From: Castanea sativa
Taxonomy: Eukaryota; Streptophyta; Magnoliopsida; Fagales; Fagaceae
Assembly: GCF_040712315.1 (NCBI RefSeq)
Contig: NC_134015.1
Location: 9,072,945-9,136,944 of the forward strand
DNA: 64,000 nucleotides
Direction of reading: 5' to 3'
Position 1 is the first letter of the stretch. Every line of letters begins with the position of its first letter. Of this stretch, positions 1-10,676 are shown one piece after another. A model generated the notes under the pieces. The model ran no database searches, was not told where the DNA came from, and saw nothing but the letters and a program-made list of their open reading frames with translations. Made by a program: the position numbers and the translations under genes.

Positions 1-1846
1 CATAATTAATAGAACTAAACAACCCCTTCAACTCTCTTAAACCTTTCACCCCCGAACCTTTTAAACCACATGTTATCTTGTTCACCTCAGCCCTCCGATT
101 TAATTCAGCTTCAACAGCCAATAAAAATTTTGTTTCTTGATCTTCTAAACCCTTAAGGGACGTGTCAAGGAAGCTATCGAAATTATTGAATCTCTTTTGA
201 AACCACTCGGAATAAGGTTCTTGGCTCTATGAAGTATCCACACCCACAAACCTTTCCACATCCACAACTGACTGCTCTGCTATGGCCAAAGGTAGAGAAA
301 AAGCAAGTGGTTCAACATCTAGGGGCTGATCAACTTCCTCCGAGTAGGTATCCGAAACCCAGTCCTCCACCAATACTTCATCTTCTTCGATAAGAGCCGA
401 TGACACATTAGTAACGTCAGAAGACTCCAACGGAACTAAGACCAGTTGTTTTTGCTTTTCCAATACCCTTGTAGCTTCACACCGAGGCAAAGAGATTTGA
501 ATCGAAACCGCAACCCTCCTCCCATCACGTAATTCCAGTACCCACGGCTCTGAATTCCCCCATTTCTTGACTATATTGCCAAAGTGCTCCTGGAGAATCA
601 GTCGAAGGTCACGCTCTAAGCTCTCGTCGCTATCAATGGTACATGCCGACCCATTCCTGGCCTCCTCAGCCTCGTCAGAGCCGAGAAGCTCAGACTCGAC
701 TACATCAGAGACTAAATTCAAGTCAATCAGCGCTGAGAACTCATACTTGGCTTTATCAATCTTATCGAAGTTGAGAAGCTGTGCAGCAGCAACATCGGAG
801 ACCATCGACGACATCAGCAGCTTTTTCGACTCAACCATTACATCGGTGCTTAGAGTATCTAAAGCTGAGCACGCCGAGACCGATGGACACAACGAAGACT
901 TCCCTAGAGGTTGGGTGTCTTGCATCAGGAAAGGCTTGGTGGTCACTTCTTTTCTTTTGGGCCACCAGACCAAAGTGGGCTTGGGCTTAAATTTGTGGAC
1001 ATGAGGTGGATTAATTGGAATAGCTTCAGCAAGTGCATTGGGCCTAAAGACAACTTGCGTGGGCCCAACACCAGAAGGACTTACACAACCCACTTCCTTA
1101 ATGTTGGAGCACTTAATTTCCCACTTACCATTCAGCCCACACTCCAAACTTATAGATACTTCTAGCAACAAAGGAGATTTAGCGCCATTAAGAGCATCGT
1201 CCTTAATTTCAAGCATGATTTCAGCCCCAAGTACCACTCTTTCCTTCCCAGCAACCCTATTGCGCAAATCATGGTTCTAATTGCTCAAGCTTGATTTGTT
1301 TGAATTCTGAATATTGGGCATTAATTGCTTTCCTTTTCCGCTTCCACCATTGTTTTTCCGATCACTGTCCACCGCTGCCAACAAAAAGGATTTTTGTTGT
1401 TTGAACTTTTGCACTGTTAGGTTCAAGACAGATTGAGACGGCGGTTTGACGACAAGTGTGTCAGGAGCAATAGCCTTACATAGATGAAATCTAAATCCTC
1501 TCCACCCACTACCCTGCTTTCCTTCCGGCACAATGATGAAACCCTTCTGACAACCATGAACAAGTTCAGAGATCATAAGAAAGCTTCCATGTGCATTGAA
1601 TCCCAATTGCAAAAGAAAAACCTTATTACCATCCCTGAAGGTTCTTGCAAATTTTTCAAGTGGTGTATTTGACATGAAATCCTCCACATAAGTTAGCAAA
1701 CGTTTAGCACTCTCTTTACCCATGAAAATAGACCGAAGAGAATCCTTATTCCTTTCATATGTACATAACATGTAGTAACTACCTCCCACCTCAACTGAAA
1801 ATTCAAACGTTTTGGACTCGACGAAAAAGAAAATGGAACCTCCCAT
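1..1846 (-). pseudogene. LINE ORF1-region protein, two in-frame amber stops, runs off left edge
   Basis: Reading down from an ATG at 1846 (MGGSIFFFVESKTFEF), one frame runs to the window edge, about 615 codons, broken only by TAG at 1277-1279 and TAG at 227-229. There is no frameshift. The start, the GSGWRGF block and the closing LKGLFSSINY near position 1 resemble the open frame that precedes the endonuclease/reverse transcriptase frame of plant L1-type LINEs; I recognise this from memory of the family, not from a search. Its partner frame would lie left of the window. A short U-rich stretch precedes the ATG. It has the same orientation as the cyclin H gene and lies where that gene's next exons should be, so it is probably an intronic insertion. 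Both stops could come from CAG by one C-to-T change. It could instead be an unknown host gene, but the double stop argues against function. Confidence 0.65.
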
Positions 1847-2197
1847 GATAACAGAGAAAATAAAAAAAAAATAAAAAAAACCAGAGAATTTTGTGACTAA
1901 TCCGAGGTGGCCAGGCTTCTCATATATACAAACTGCATATTTATACAAACTGCCACAACACTACTTTCATAATCCCCTATTTTTACCTTAATCATTATCT
2001 TAACTCCCCATATCTGAAAGGGTTAAGTTATTGTGGTGCATCTACAAATATATTTTTCAAACTACTAGACTTCTTCAATAACAATTCTATTGATATGCTT
2101 TCCAATTTAGAGAATCAAGGATGAAAGTTTTCAAGTTCAGATTTAGAAAGAGCAAAAGATATTCCTAATCAATGTGGCGAAAAAAGATGTACAGTAC
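1847..2197. other. no gene seen; intron 9 side of cyclin H
   Basis: This lies between the last visible cyclin H donor site (GT at 2197-2196 on the minus strand) and the LINE frame. I looked for the next cyclin H exon on the minus strand and found no open stretch resembling it. It is read as intron sequence and the 5' leader of the LINE insertion. Confidence 0.5.
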
Positions 2198-5106
2198 CTG
2201 CCCGGGAGGGAATAGAAGTGGTGCATCAGTAAGCATGATTTTATCAACCTCCATCCTTGCAGTTTCATGTATAGCCTACATAACAGTAAAGCACCAGACA
2301 GGAAAAATGCAGTCAACCTCCCTGTAAGCATATTTTAGTGAACAGAAGGAGCATTATCTACAACAGTTAAGAGTACTAAAACAACATATGCTTAGTTGTT
2401 TCAGTATTTTTCCTAGAGGAAACATTTTACAATTAATTAAATTACATATTATTTACTTTAAAATGGTAACCATGCACAAAGATGTCATATGTGCTCAACT
2501 GCTAGCTATTCTTAAAGAAAATTAAAAACAATTAAGAAGATCAATTATGAAGCTATTCAGTTAAGAAGATCAAATAGGATGCAAACATTTTACCTTCAGC
2601 ACATGAAGCTGGTCATCTTTTACTGGACAGAATTCCTGGGAACAAACACCAACCGAGAATATAAAAAAGAAGGGGAAAAAGAATTCTAACATCACAATGA
2701 GACCAAAAACAAAATTAAAGAAAAAAATACAAAGACAAATGAGCTTTCTGATGTAAAAATAACAAAACAAGAAATCAGCAAAAAGAATGGATTAGGATTA
2801 ATCAACTTACCTCCATATCATTGACAAAACCATCAATGGAGCGATACGGTGCATAAACAATAAGATCAAATTCTAAACTCTGCAAAAATAAAGGAATAAG
2901 TTCAAGTTTTGAAAGCTTGCAAACTAAAGGTATATGCATTAGACAAAGAAAAGCAAAAATAATAAAGAAAACAATATTATGCACGGCACCTACATGCCTG
3001 ATAAACTATCATCTCATTATTGAGAATCAACTGATGATCCTGAGAGATCCCCTTACCGAGCTCCTCTGCTGAAACATGATTTTCTTCTATCTTGCAAGCA
3101 GCATAAATGCACGTTAACCTGTGCACAAGGAAATAAATTCAATTTAATAATAACGTAATCACAATTGAGCACTATACCCCCAACAATTACCAAATCAAGA
3201 AATTCCAATAGTGCCCACTTTCATAGTGTGTCCAAATATATCTTCTTTTAGCAATATTGTCATGAAATTTTTTATATTTTTTTTATAAGTAAAAGTTTAT
3301 TGAAGTATAAACAGGGTTCTACCCAAGTATACAAGGTGTATACTGCAAGTACAATTTCCTCAAGAGCTTCTAGTTTTCTACCATACTTTGATGTAATGCA
3401 GATTCAAACTTAATGGTGGATCATGTGAACGTTGGGAAACTTCAATGAAGAGTTGAAAATAAGTATAAAAAATAATCTTACATAATGTTTTTGGGATGAT
3501 GTTGCATGACTGACCATTGTAGATAAAACCTTTTGAAATATATAAGAGCCGTTGCCTGCAAATGAACCAATTCAAGAAACTTGACTAAGATACCCAAGTT
3601 TACCATTTATTTATCATTTCATATCATTGAAAAGGAACAACATACCTGAATTTTATGAGGAAAGTGGAAGTTATTACAAACTTCTTGAAGTTTATTCTCA
3701 TAGAACACTCGCATGTATCGCTCTTCTTCAATAGTAAGTGGTTTCGGACGAGAATGCTTATCAGCTAACATGAAAAGAACGAACCCATTAGAAAAAAATA
3801 ATAATTAGACCTCTTGCACAGAATAGAATATGTTGACAAACTCATCCAATCCAATAAGAAAATGCTACAAAAAATTCAACTCTTGGAAATGTGTTTACCA
3901 TTATCTTTCGAGTTAATTTGAGGTTCAGGGTATGACAACGTCCCATCCACATCTACTTCCATCAATGTTGCTCCATACTTCACAACACATCATTAGTTAA
4001 TCAGCCCCAATAGAGTAATTAATCTTAACACAACTGCATTATGAGCTATATGACTAGGACTAAAAAACAAATAAATAAGTGAACAAATAACAATTTTGCA
4101 CCATACCTTCTCTAGTGTTTGTATTGCTCTTTGACGAGCAGCATTGTATTTATCATCCTATTTCAGAGACCAGTAAAAAAAAAAAATCTCTTTTTATTAT
4201 AATACATAAACAAATGTAGTAAACAATTACAAAACTGAATTAAGTAAAAAACTAAAAAATATATTTACCTTCACTACACACAAACAAAAAACATACACAA
4301 GGTTTTATTAATTGAGGAAATAATTTAATTTTTCTCACTCAAGCCAAGCTTAAAAAAAACTATTAAGCTTAATCAAACTGGGTTTTTTAAAACATACTTA
4401 TAATGATCTTTTGTTTTTAATTACTCATTCTTTGATTTTCTTTTCCTAAATTTTCTAAGTAACCAAACGGAAAACGAAGCTTAAAGAAATAATTTGCTTT
4501 TCCAACTTAAACCAAGCTTAAAACAGAACTACTAAGCTTAATCAAACTGGGTTTTTTTTGTTTTTTTTAATAACATAGTTATGAAAGGAAAAAAAATGAT
4601 CTTTTGCAATTAATTACCCACTCTTTGATTTTCTTTTCCTGCATTTTCTAAGCAACCAAACGGAAAACGAAGCTTAAAGAAATAATTTGTTTTTCCCACT
4701 CAAACCAAGCTTAAAACAGAACTATCAGCTTAATCAAACTGGGGTTTTTTTTAAAAAATCAATGAAAGCAGTTGCTTTCAATTACTCCTTTCTTTGGTTT
4801 TCTTTCCCTACATTTTCTCGGGAACCAAACGGAAAACGAAGCTTAAAAGAAATAATTTGTTTTTCCCACTCAAACGAAGCTTAAAACAGAACCATTAAGC
4901 TTAATCAAACTGGGTTTTTTATATTTATATATTTATGATAGTAAAAGTTAGTTCTTTTGCATTCAAATGTTACTGTTTTCTTTTTTTCCCTACATTTTCT
5001 CAGGAACCAAACGGAAAACGAGTGTAAAGAAGGGGAAGGGACTTACCAGCTCTTGAGTAGTGAAGATCCAATTGGCTCGGTGAGTTGAGGTCTGGAAATC
5101 GGCCAT
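2198..5106 (-). CDS. CYCH1-1: cyclin H, 5' nine exons (CDK-activating kinase subunit), C-terminal exons absent from window
   Basis: Cyclin H pairs with CDKD kinases in the CDK-activating kinase and with TFIIH, in the nucleus. The start [16 protein letters not shown] at 5106 matches plant cyclin H as I remember it. Exons on the minus strand: 5106-5047, 4157-4107, 3977-3899, 3764-3646, 3555-3482, 3118-2998, 2879-2811, 2635-2594, 2275-2198. They join in frame to 231 residues with no stop. The cyclin box is in exons 4-7 ([33 protein letters not shown]), and exon 9 ends in [13 protein letters not shown]. All introns are GT-AG except intron 6, which must use a GC donor at 2997-2996 to keep phase 0. 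The family is about 330 residues long, so about 100 C-terminal residues are missing. A LINE occupies the expected place, so the rest may lie left of the window or be lost. Confidence 0.9.
4310..5035. repeat. four-copy tandem repeat in cyclin H intron 1
   Basis: The motif AAGCTTAATCAAACTGGG recurs near 4365, 4534, 4726 and 4896, and CCAAACGGAAAACGA recurs once per unit. The unit length is about 170-190 bp. The last copy stops just short of the exon 1 donor site at 5046. The units are diverged in their A/T runs but clearly homologous. Confidence 0.8.
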
Positions 5107-5358
5107 GGCGACTCGGAAACCCTAACTCAGTTGCTCTAAGTAAATTAATTAACTTTACAATTTTTATCTATGGGATTTTGTAATAAAGTGAATTGATTAG
5201 CAGAGAGAATTTTTTTGGGGTTCTGACTTGTGAGTGATGAAAGAAGGAAAGGAAACAGAGAGAGACCAATTTTGTCAGAATGTTTGGGTTTTTAGGGGTT
5301 TGGGTTTGGGTTTTTACTTTTAAAGCATGTGTGTTTTTTAAAAAATAAAAAATAGCAA
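5107..5358 (-). promoter_or_regulatory. 5' leader and proximal promoter of cyclin H
   Basis: On the minus strand this holds CT-rich leader sequence and, near 5280-5315, a run of AAACCC-type repeats including AAACCCCTAAAAACCC. These resemble telo-box elements known from plant cell-cycle and translation genes. Only about 250 bp separate the ATG from the transposon block that starts at 5359, so any distal promoter has been displaced. No TATA box is clear. Confidence 0.45.
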
Positions 5359-5365
5359 AGGTACG

Positions 5366-5374
5366 TTTAGTTGG
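5366..5374. repeat. 9-bp target-site duplication, left copy
   Basis: TTTAGTTGG directly before the element end GAGTCTTTTGGG; the identical 9 bases follow the other end at 6887-6895. Confidence 0.9.
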
Positions 5375-5463
5375 GAGTCTTTTGGGTAAATATTGGTAAA
5401 AATGAAATTTTTTGGGGTTATAGTCACTGTTCGAAGTTATTTGGGAAAATGAGGAGAGAGAGT

Positions 5464-5571
5464 GAATTTCGGCAACAGTGTTGCCGAAATTCGAAGAAAA
5501 GTATGAGAGAGAAAATCCAAACTGAGGAGAGAGAAATTTTGAGAATTTCGGCAACAGTGTTGCCGAAATTC
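5464..5571. repeat. two perfect 29-bp palindromes, left arm
   Basis: At 5464-5492 and 5543-5571, each has 14-bp arms (GAATTTCGGCAACA and its complement) around a central G. They lie 50 bp apart and share the core CGGCAAC…GTTGCCG. Confidence 0.9.
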
Positions 5572-5814
5572 CTTCTGCCCAAACCCTGCCCGCTTCACTG
5601 AGTGCCCATGCGCGTGAGTGCCAAAAGGAAAAAATAAAAAAGGTTTGTGGCAATCCCATTGCCGAAAATGGAGGGAAAAGAAAAAAAAAAAAAAAAAAAA
5701 GAGAGAATTACAGCAATGGGATTGCCGAAATAGGGGGGAAAGAAAAAGAAAAAGAAAAAAAAAAAAAAGTGGCCATGTAGTGCCGAAATAGGAAAAAAAA
5801 AAAAAAGGAAAATT

Positions 5815-6017
5815 CGCAATGGGTTGCCGAAATAGGGGGAAAAAAAAAAGTGGCCATGTAGTGCCAAAATAGGAAAAAAAAAAAAGGAAAATTGGCAATG
5901 GGGTTGCCGAATAGGGGAAAAAAAAAAAAGGAAAATTGGCAATGGGTTGCCGAAATAGGGGGAAAGGAAAAAAAAAAAAAAAATTGGCAATGGGGTTGCC
6001 GAAATAGGGGGGAAAGG

Positions 6018-6066
<49 letters not shown>

Positions 6067-6300
6067 AAATTGGCAATGGGGTTGCCGAAATAGGGGGGAA
6101 AGAAAAGGAAAAAAAAAAAAGAAAAAAGAAAATTGGCAATGGGGTTGCCGAAATAGTGGGGAAAGAAAAGAAAAAAAAAAAAAAAAAAATTGGCAATGGG
6201 GTTGCCGAAACAGGGGGGAAAGAAGAAAAAAAAAAAAAAAAATAAATGGAAATTTGGCAATGGGGTTGCCGAAAATGGGGGGTAAAAAAAAAAAAAAAAA
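5815..6300. repeat. tandem array of GGCAATGGGGTTGCC modules separated by A-runs
   Basis: About seven or eight units of 45-65 bp, each with GGCAATGGGGTTGCCGAAAT (a 5-bp inverted repeat GGCAA/TTGCC), then AGGGGGGAAAG and a variable A run, one reaching more than 40 A. It forms the centre of the foldback element. Unit length varies almost only in the A run. Confidence 0.85.
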
Positions 6301-6689
6301 AGGTGGCTATGTAGTGCCACATTTGTTTTTTTTCTTTCCCCCTATTTCGGCAATTCCATTGTCACATTTCCTCTTTTTTCTTTTTTTTTTTTCCTATTTC
6401 GGCACTACATGGCCACTTTTTTTTTTCCCCCCCTATTTCGGCAACCCATTGCGAATTTTCCTTTTTTTTTTTTTTCCTATTTCGGCACTACATGGCCACT
6501 TTTTTTTTTCTTTTTCTTTTTCTTTCCCCCCTATTTCGGCAATCCCATTGCTGTAATTCTTTTTTTTTTTTTTTTTTTTTCTTTTCCCTCCATTTTCGGC
6601 AATGGGATTGCCACAAACCTTTTTTATTTTTTCCTTTTGGCACTCACGCGCATGGGCACTCAGTGAAGCGGGCAGGGTTTGGGCAGAAG

Positions 6690-6797
6690 GAATTTCGGCA
6701 ACACTGTTGCCGAAATTCTCAAAATTTCTCTCTCCTCAGTTTGGATTTTCTCTCTCATACTTTTCTTCGAATTTCGGCAACACTGTTGCCGAAATTC
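6690..6797. repeat. two perfect 29-bp palindromes, right arm
   Basis: At 6690-6718 and 6769-6797, the same palindrome as in the left arm, in mirrored order. Confidence 0.9.
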
Positions 6798-6886
6798 ACT
6801 CTCTCTCCTCATTTTTCCAAATAACTTCGAACAGTGACTATAACCCCAAAAAACTTCATTTTTACCAATATTTACCCAAAAGACTC

Positions 6887-6895
6887 TTTAGTTGG
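6887..6895. repeat. 9-bp target-site duplication, right copy
   Basis: TTTAGTTGG, identical to 5366-5374, directly after GACTC at the right end of the element. Confidence 0.9.
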
Positions 6896-7617
6896 AGTAA
6901 AATTAGGAAAAATAAAAAATAAAGGAAAAAAAATAAGGTGAAAAATTATATTTTTTATTATTTAGTTAAAAGGGAGAAGATGAGAGAAAAGTGGTAAGTG
7001 CATCAGTTTTCTCCCTTTTTTTTAAAATACAATTTTTTTAGATTAGAGAAAAAATTAGAGTGAAAAGTAAGACAAATATTTGGAAAAAACTGCCCACTAC
7101 TAATTAACATTTCTTTTTTCTAATTTCCTTGTAATGTTGGCTATTTTTTTTTTTTTTTACTATTTCAGTTTCCTTGTAACGTTGGCTTCTTCTTCTTTTT
7201 TATGTTTTTGTTGGGCAACGTTGGCTTCTTCTTTTTTCTTTTTTCTTTTTTGGTTTTGTTGGTGGGTTGTTCTTCTTTTCCTTTTTTTTTTTTTAATTTT
7301 TATTTTTATTATTTTTTAAGAAAACACTTTTGAATAATTTTTTAATGTTATTTTTGGAAATGTCTACTTTCATCTATACACAATTTTTTTAAAAAGTATA
7401 ATGTATTACTTTTTGTTTTATTTATGAGGGACATGATGGTAAATTTATATAAACCTTATTTTCAACCAAACCAAAAAAAATTTCATCCTTCCACTTTTTC
7501 ACCCTCTCAACCAAATACAAATGAGAAAAACTAAAAACTTTTCCATCCTCTCACTTTTTCATCTTTCATCTATTTTCTATCCTCTCACTTTTCTATCCTC
7601 TCAACCAAACAGACCCC

Positions 7618-9540
7618 TAGGCTGTTATTACAGCAAGATTTTTGAATGAGTTTTTTTCTTTCCTTTTTTTTTTAAGAAAGAAAGGAATGAGTAATTTTTA
7701 TTATTAAAAGTCGTAAATATATTATTATTAGATAAATATTTCAATATATACAAAAATAAATTTTAAATTAAAGAATTTATAGAAAAATGACTTACCTAAT
7801 TTATTTGAATCTATTTGAAGAATACAAAATTAATTGAATCAAAATTTAAAATTTGTTAGTGTTAAGTTGCCTATCTAAAATAACAACAATTGGCAATTAA
7901 GATAACTTCATATAATTTAACATTACTTGTAACTCAAAAACCAAATATATATTAAATGATGATGTGAATGGGGAAAAAATGTGACTTATTCCTACGACGG
8001 AATGGTGGATAGGTCCCGTTACATGGGAATGTGCAGTCCTTAAGGGAGTGGATTACAAGAATCCAAAAAACTAAAATACCTCTTAAGTAGAATGAGATGA
8101 GGGAAAACTAAATCACAACTAAGTCTCACATCATTTAAATAAGAGATTTTAAGAGGTTCCTAAAAAAAAAATAGAGGTAAGAGATTGTGTTACTATTATA
8201 AGTGCACAATTGCACCTGGACCCAAAGATAACTACGGGCTCAGACCCAATGAGCCTTAAACAATGAAATTTGTAGAGTGTGAATTTGAAATCTAGTTTAG
8301 GAATGCTGGAAACTTGATAAACGGGCTAAGGTGTTAAAATACTTGCGAACAATAAATGATTATTGCAAAGGAATTTCCTCGGACATAAGCCGAAGATAAT
8401 TTCTTTATTATTTCTCTTTCTTCTTTGAAGGTTACAATCCTTAGTTCCTATTTTTGCTGACTGACTGATCCCCCCTTTTCTTTAGCCTTTACTCTTCTTA
8501 AATACTTCTTCTCTCTCTGCTTTATCCATGTGTTATACAAATCTTATCCTCCCTCTCCTTGACACCACCTTCTTCAAGTGTTTTAATAATACTAGAAGGT
8601 TCAGCTATACTGTTTATGGATCATTTCCCCATTAATGCGGCCAGGGAGGTAGGTGCAGGATCTTTAATATAGAAGTGGCAGCCTTTTCCTAAGATACTTC
8701 CCTAACACCGGTGCATCTAGAGGATACAGGGATCCCCCTCTTAACCAACGATCTTTCCGGAACTCTGCCTTGATCTTCCTAGCGAATCTCCAAGTCATCC
8801 CGGGTTTATCTGAGGAGAGATTCTTATTCAGATGCATCCTCAGACCCTCGGCGTGTGGGCCGACTTGCAGTCCTAATGGCCTTTTAATCAAGAACGAACT
8901 GGCCTTTCTTGTCAGAGCCCAAAGGCCCAAATACCTGCTCGGGTCCTTTTACTCCCCACAATTATTATAACAAATCAACAAAGAATCAGTATCATTCTAT
9001 TTATATAAAATTCGTAACTTTCTTTCAATCGCAACCCACTTAAAATTAAAGGGTTTATTGAGCCAACTATGCAAGCTTTGGTAAAAGAAAAGTAGGCATC
9101 TTGCAATTTCATAAACCTATAGATAAGTAAAGTTTCTTGTGTATCATAAGTTGAAATACTATTATATTTATATTCTATATATAAAAAATATATATTACAT
9201 AAAATAGTTTTTTTTAACTCTCCAATAGGAACAAAATTTATGTCCAAGTGTTTATACTGTAAATGAAAATAAATTAAATAAGAATGTAAAACTGTTTTTT
9301 AAACCTCCAATGATAGCTAACCACATCATTACTTTTCATGCATCATAATACTCTCGCTTACATATAAACATTCCTCCAAAAGTTACATTTACCATTAAAT
9401 ATTCTTCTACATGTAGAAGAAAAAAGTTTGGACAATTATGAGCTTTCTTGTATGTGTATATAGATTTGAATTTAAGTCAAACTTTGTCATAAGTTTAAGT
9501 AATATTATACTACTTAATAATTTGTATTTAATGCGAATTT
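7618..9540. other. AT-rich intergenic; possible degraded transposon at 8200-8965
   Basis: No gene was seen. 7618-8190 is AT-rich. A more GC-balanced block, about 8200-8965, has the octamer TATTATAA just outside both ends (near 8195 and 8964), which could be a target duplication. I could not identify ends or coding sequence, so this is only a hint of an old insertion. 8965-9540 is AT-rich without structure that I recognise. Confidence 0.3.
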
Positions 9541-9559
9541 TGGATTATATCTTCTTCTT

Positions 9560-9800
9560 TTACTATAAATGCCTGCAAAATTTTAAATTGATTAGAGATC
9601 AATAATTATGTCATTTAACAATTATTTAAATTTTAAGTTTTTGTATTTTAAAACTATGTATAAAAGATGAGTTTATAGATTGAATAGTAAATAACATTAA
9701 AGTGATACAAATTTGATATGTGTGTTAAGAATACAAAGAACATTTAATTGAACAGTGGGATTTTAAAATTTAATTCCAATAAAAATTATAAAGTGATATA
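9560..9800. repeat. diverged half of the foldback family found at 47-54 kb
   Basis: The series GATCAATAATTATGTCAT, AAGTTTTTGTA, ATGTATAAAA, AGTAAATAACAT and TTTGATATG occurs in the same order in the inverted arms near 47.4, 50.25 and 52.7 kb. Divergence is high. Only one arm was recognised here. Confidence 0.4.
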
Positions 9801-9814
9801 ATATTGCTTAAAGA

Positions 9815-9859
<45 letters not shown>
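9815..9859. repeat. compound (TG)n(AG)n microsatellite
   Basis: About six TG followed by about sixteen AG dinucleotides, at the upstream edge of the first GLP duplication unit. Confidence 0.95.
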
Positions 9860-9865
<6 letters not shown>

Positions 9866-10565
9866 AGTACCAACAACAAAACAATAACCTGTAAGGCCTT
9901 AGCGAACTCCACAGGGAATGCCCAATAAGACATAAAACATTACCAGAATGGCCTTGCTAGAAGATAAGCTACTTTGTTGTTATCTTACTATAATTCGCTT
10001 AAAAACAAGCTTCACATTAGGATTTCAGCAAACTTAGCTTTGAATTCTAGGCACACCCAGATAATAGCAATTTAAAATGAAAATTTGGAGCCTCCAAGAA
10101 TGTACTTATTAGAAAATCAAAAATGAAACAGACATCCCTATGTTCAATATTATGATTGATTGTTAGTGAGAATATTTTAATCTCTATCTGAGGAGCATAG
10201 TTACTAGAAGGTCAGAGAGTAGATCCTGTTACGGCTACAATAAAAACATGAATGCTATCACTTTGAATCACTTCATCTCCAGAATTGTTTATTCAAATTC
10301 TAGCAAATTAAAACACTCTATGCTAATTGCTAGTTTTTAAAAAAAGCATTAGAAAGGTTCTTTCTTTTTTCAGTTCATTTTAACAACTGCAAATTTATTA
10401 TGAAGATAAGTAGAATCTGTTACTGTCTTGGTTTCTTTTAACAGCCTAATGACAAAAACAGAAAACTGCAGATACAAGAAGAGTGACTTAGTTGTCATCC
10501 AAAAGGCTGTAGAAAGAGTGTAAAACCCAACCACCTTTCCTTAAGTTTCTATGCTGCCAACACCC

Positions 10566-10574
10566 TATATAAAA
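10566..10574 (+). promoter_or_regulatory. TATA box of GLP copy A
   Basis: TATATAAAA, 103 bp before the start codon at 10677. The same promoter block (AAGGC…GAAAGAGTG…CAACACCCTATA) precedes copies B and C. Confidence 0.7.
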
Positions 10575-10676
10575 TACTAGCCCTTCTAAGCCTAAGCTCC
10601 TCATTCCACCACATCAATCATCATTGAAATAATTACCATAGTAACTTTTCCTTTCTCTATAACTCAAGTGTCTTTC

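Larger units (their letters stand above)
5375..6886. mobile_element. Mutator-like foldback element, non-autonomous, 1,512 bp
   Basis: The two ends are inverted copies beginning GAGTCTTTTGGGTAAATA, with one mismatch in roughly the first 60 bases, and the element is flanked by a perfect 9-bp duplication TTTAGTTGG. A 9-bp duplication with long inverted repeats is the hallmark of Mutator-like elements. Each arm is about 510 bp (5375-5883 and 6378-6886) and nearly identical to the other in inverse. The arms contain two 29-bp palindromes each, long A (or T) runs and repeated TTGCCGAAAT motifs. The middle is a tandem array. There is no credible transposase; the Phe- or Lys-rich open frames are translations of homopolymers. 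The element sits about 270 bp upstream of the cyclin H start codon. The close match of the arms suggests recent movement or gene conversion. Confidence 0.85.
5359..7617. mobile_element. older MITE-like element that hosts the foldback element
   Basis: The left end reads GGTACGTTTAGTTGG and resumes after the nested element as AGTAAAATTAGGAAAAAT. The right end (…CCTCTCAACCAAACAGACCCC, near 7595-7617) is its approximate reverse complement (GGTCTGTTTGGTTGAGAGG). These are the ends expected of a hAT- or PIF-type MITE of about 740 bp once the nested 1.5 kb element is removed. The interior (6896-7590) is T/A-rich without coding potential. The outer target duplication was not resolved. Confidence 0.45.

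Noticed and set aside
567..1280. Plus-strand open frames of 62-145 codons
   Set aside because: Opposite-strand shadows of the LINE ORF1 frame.
5815..6300. Regular repeats with variable spacers, CRISPR-like at first sight
   Set aside because: The spacers are only A runs of variable length, there are no cas genes, and the setting is a plant genome; it is the core of a transposon.
5168..6666. Several open frames of Phe, Pro or Lys runs (150-240 codons) on both strands
   Set aside because: They are translations of A or T runs and GCCGAAAT modules inside the foldback element; no domain, and both arms give mirror copies.
8664..8970. Open frames of 66 and 88 codons on opposite strands
   Set aside because: No recognisable domain, overlapping each other, in a probable old transposon.
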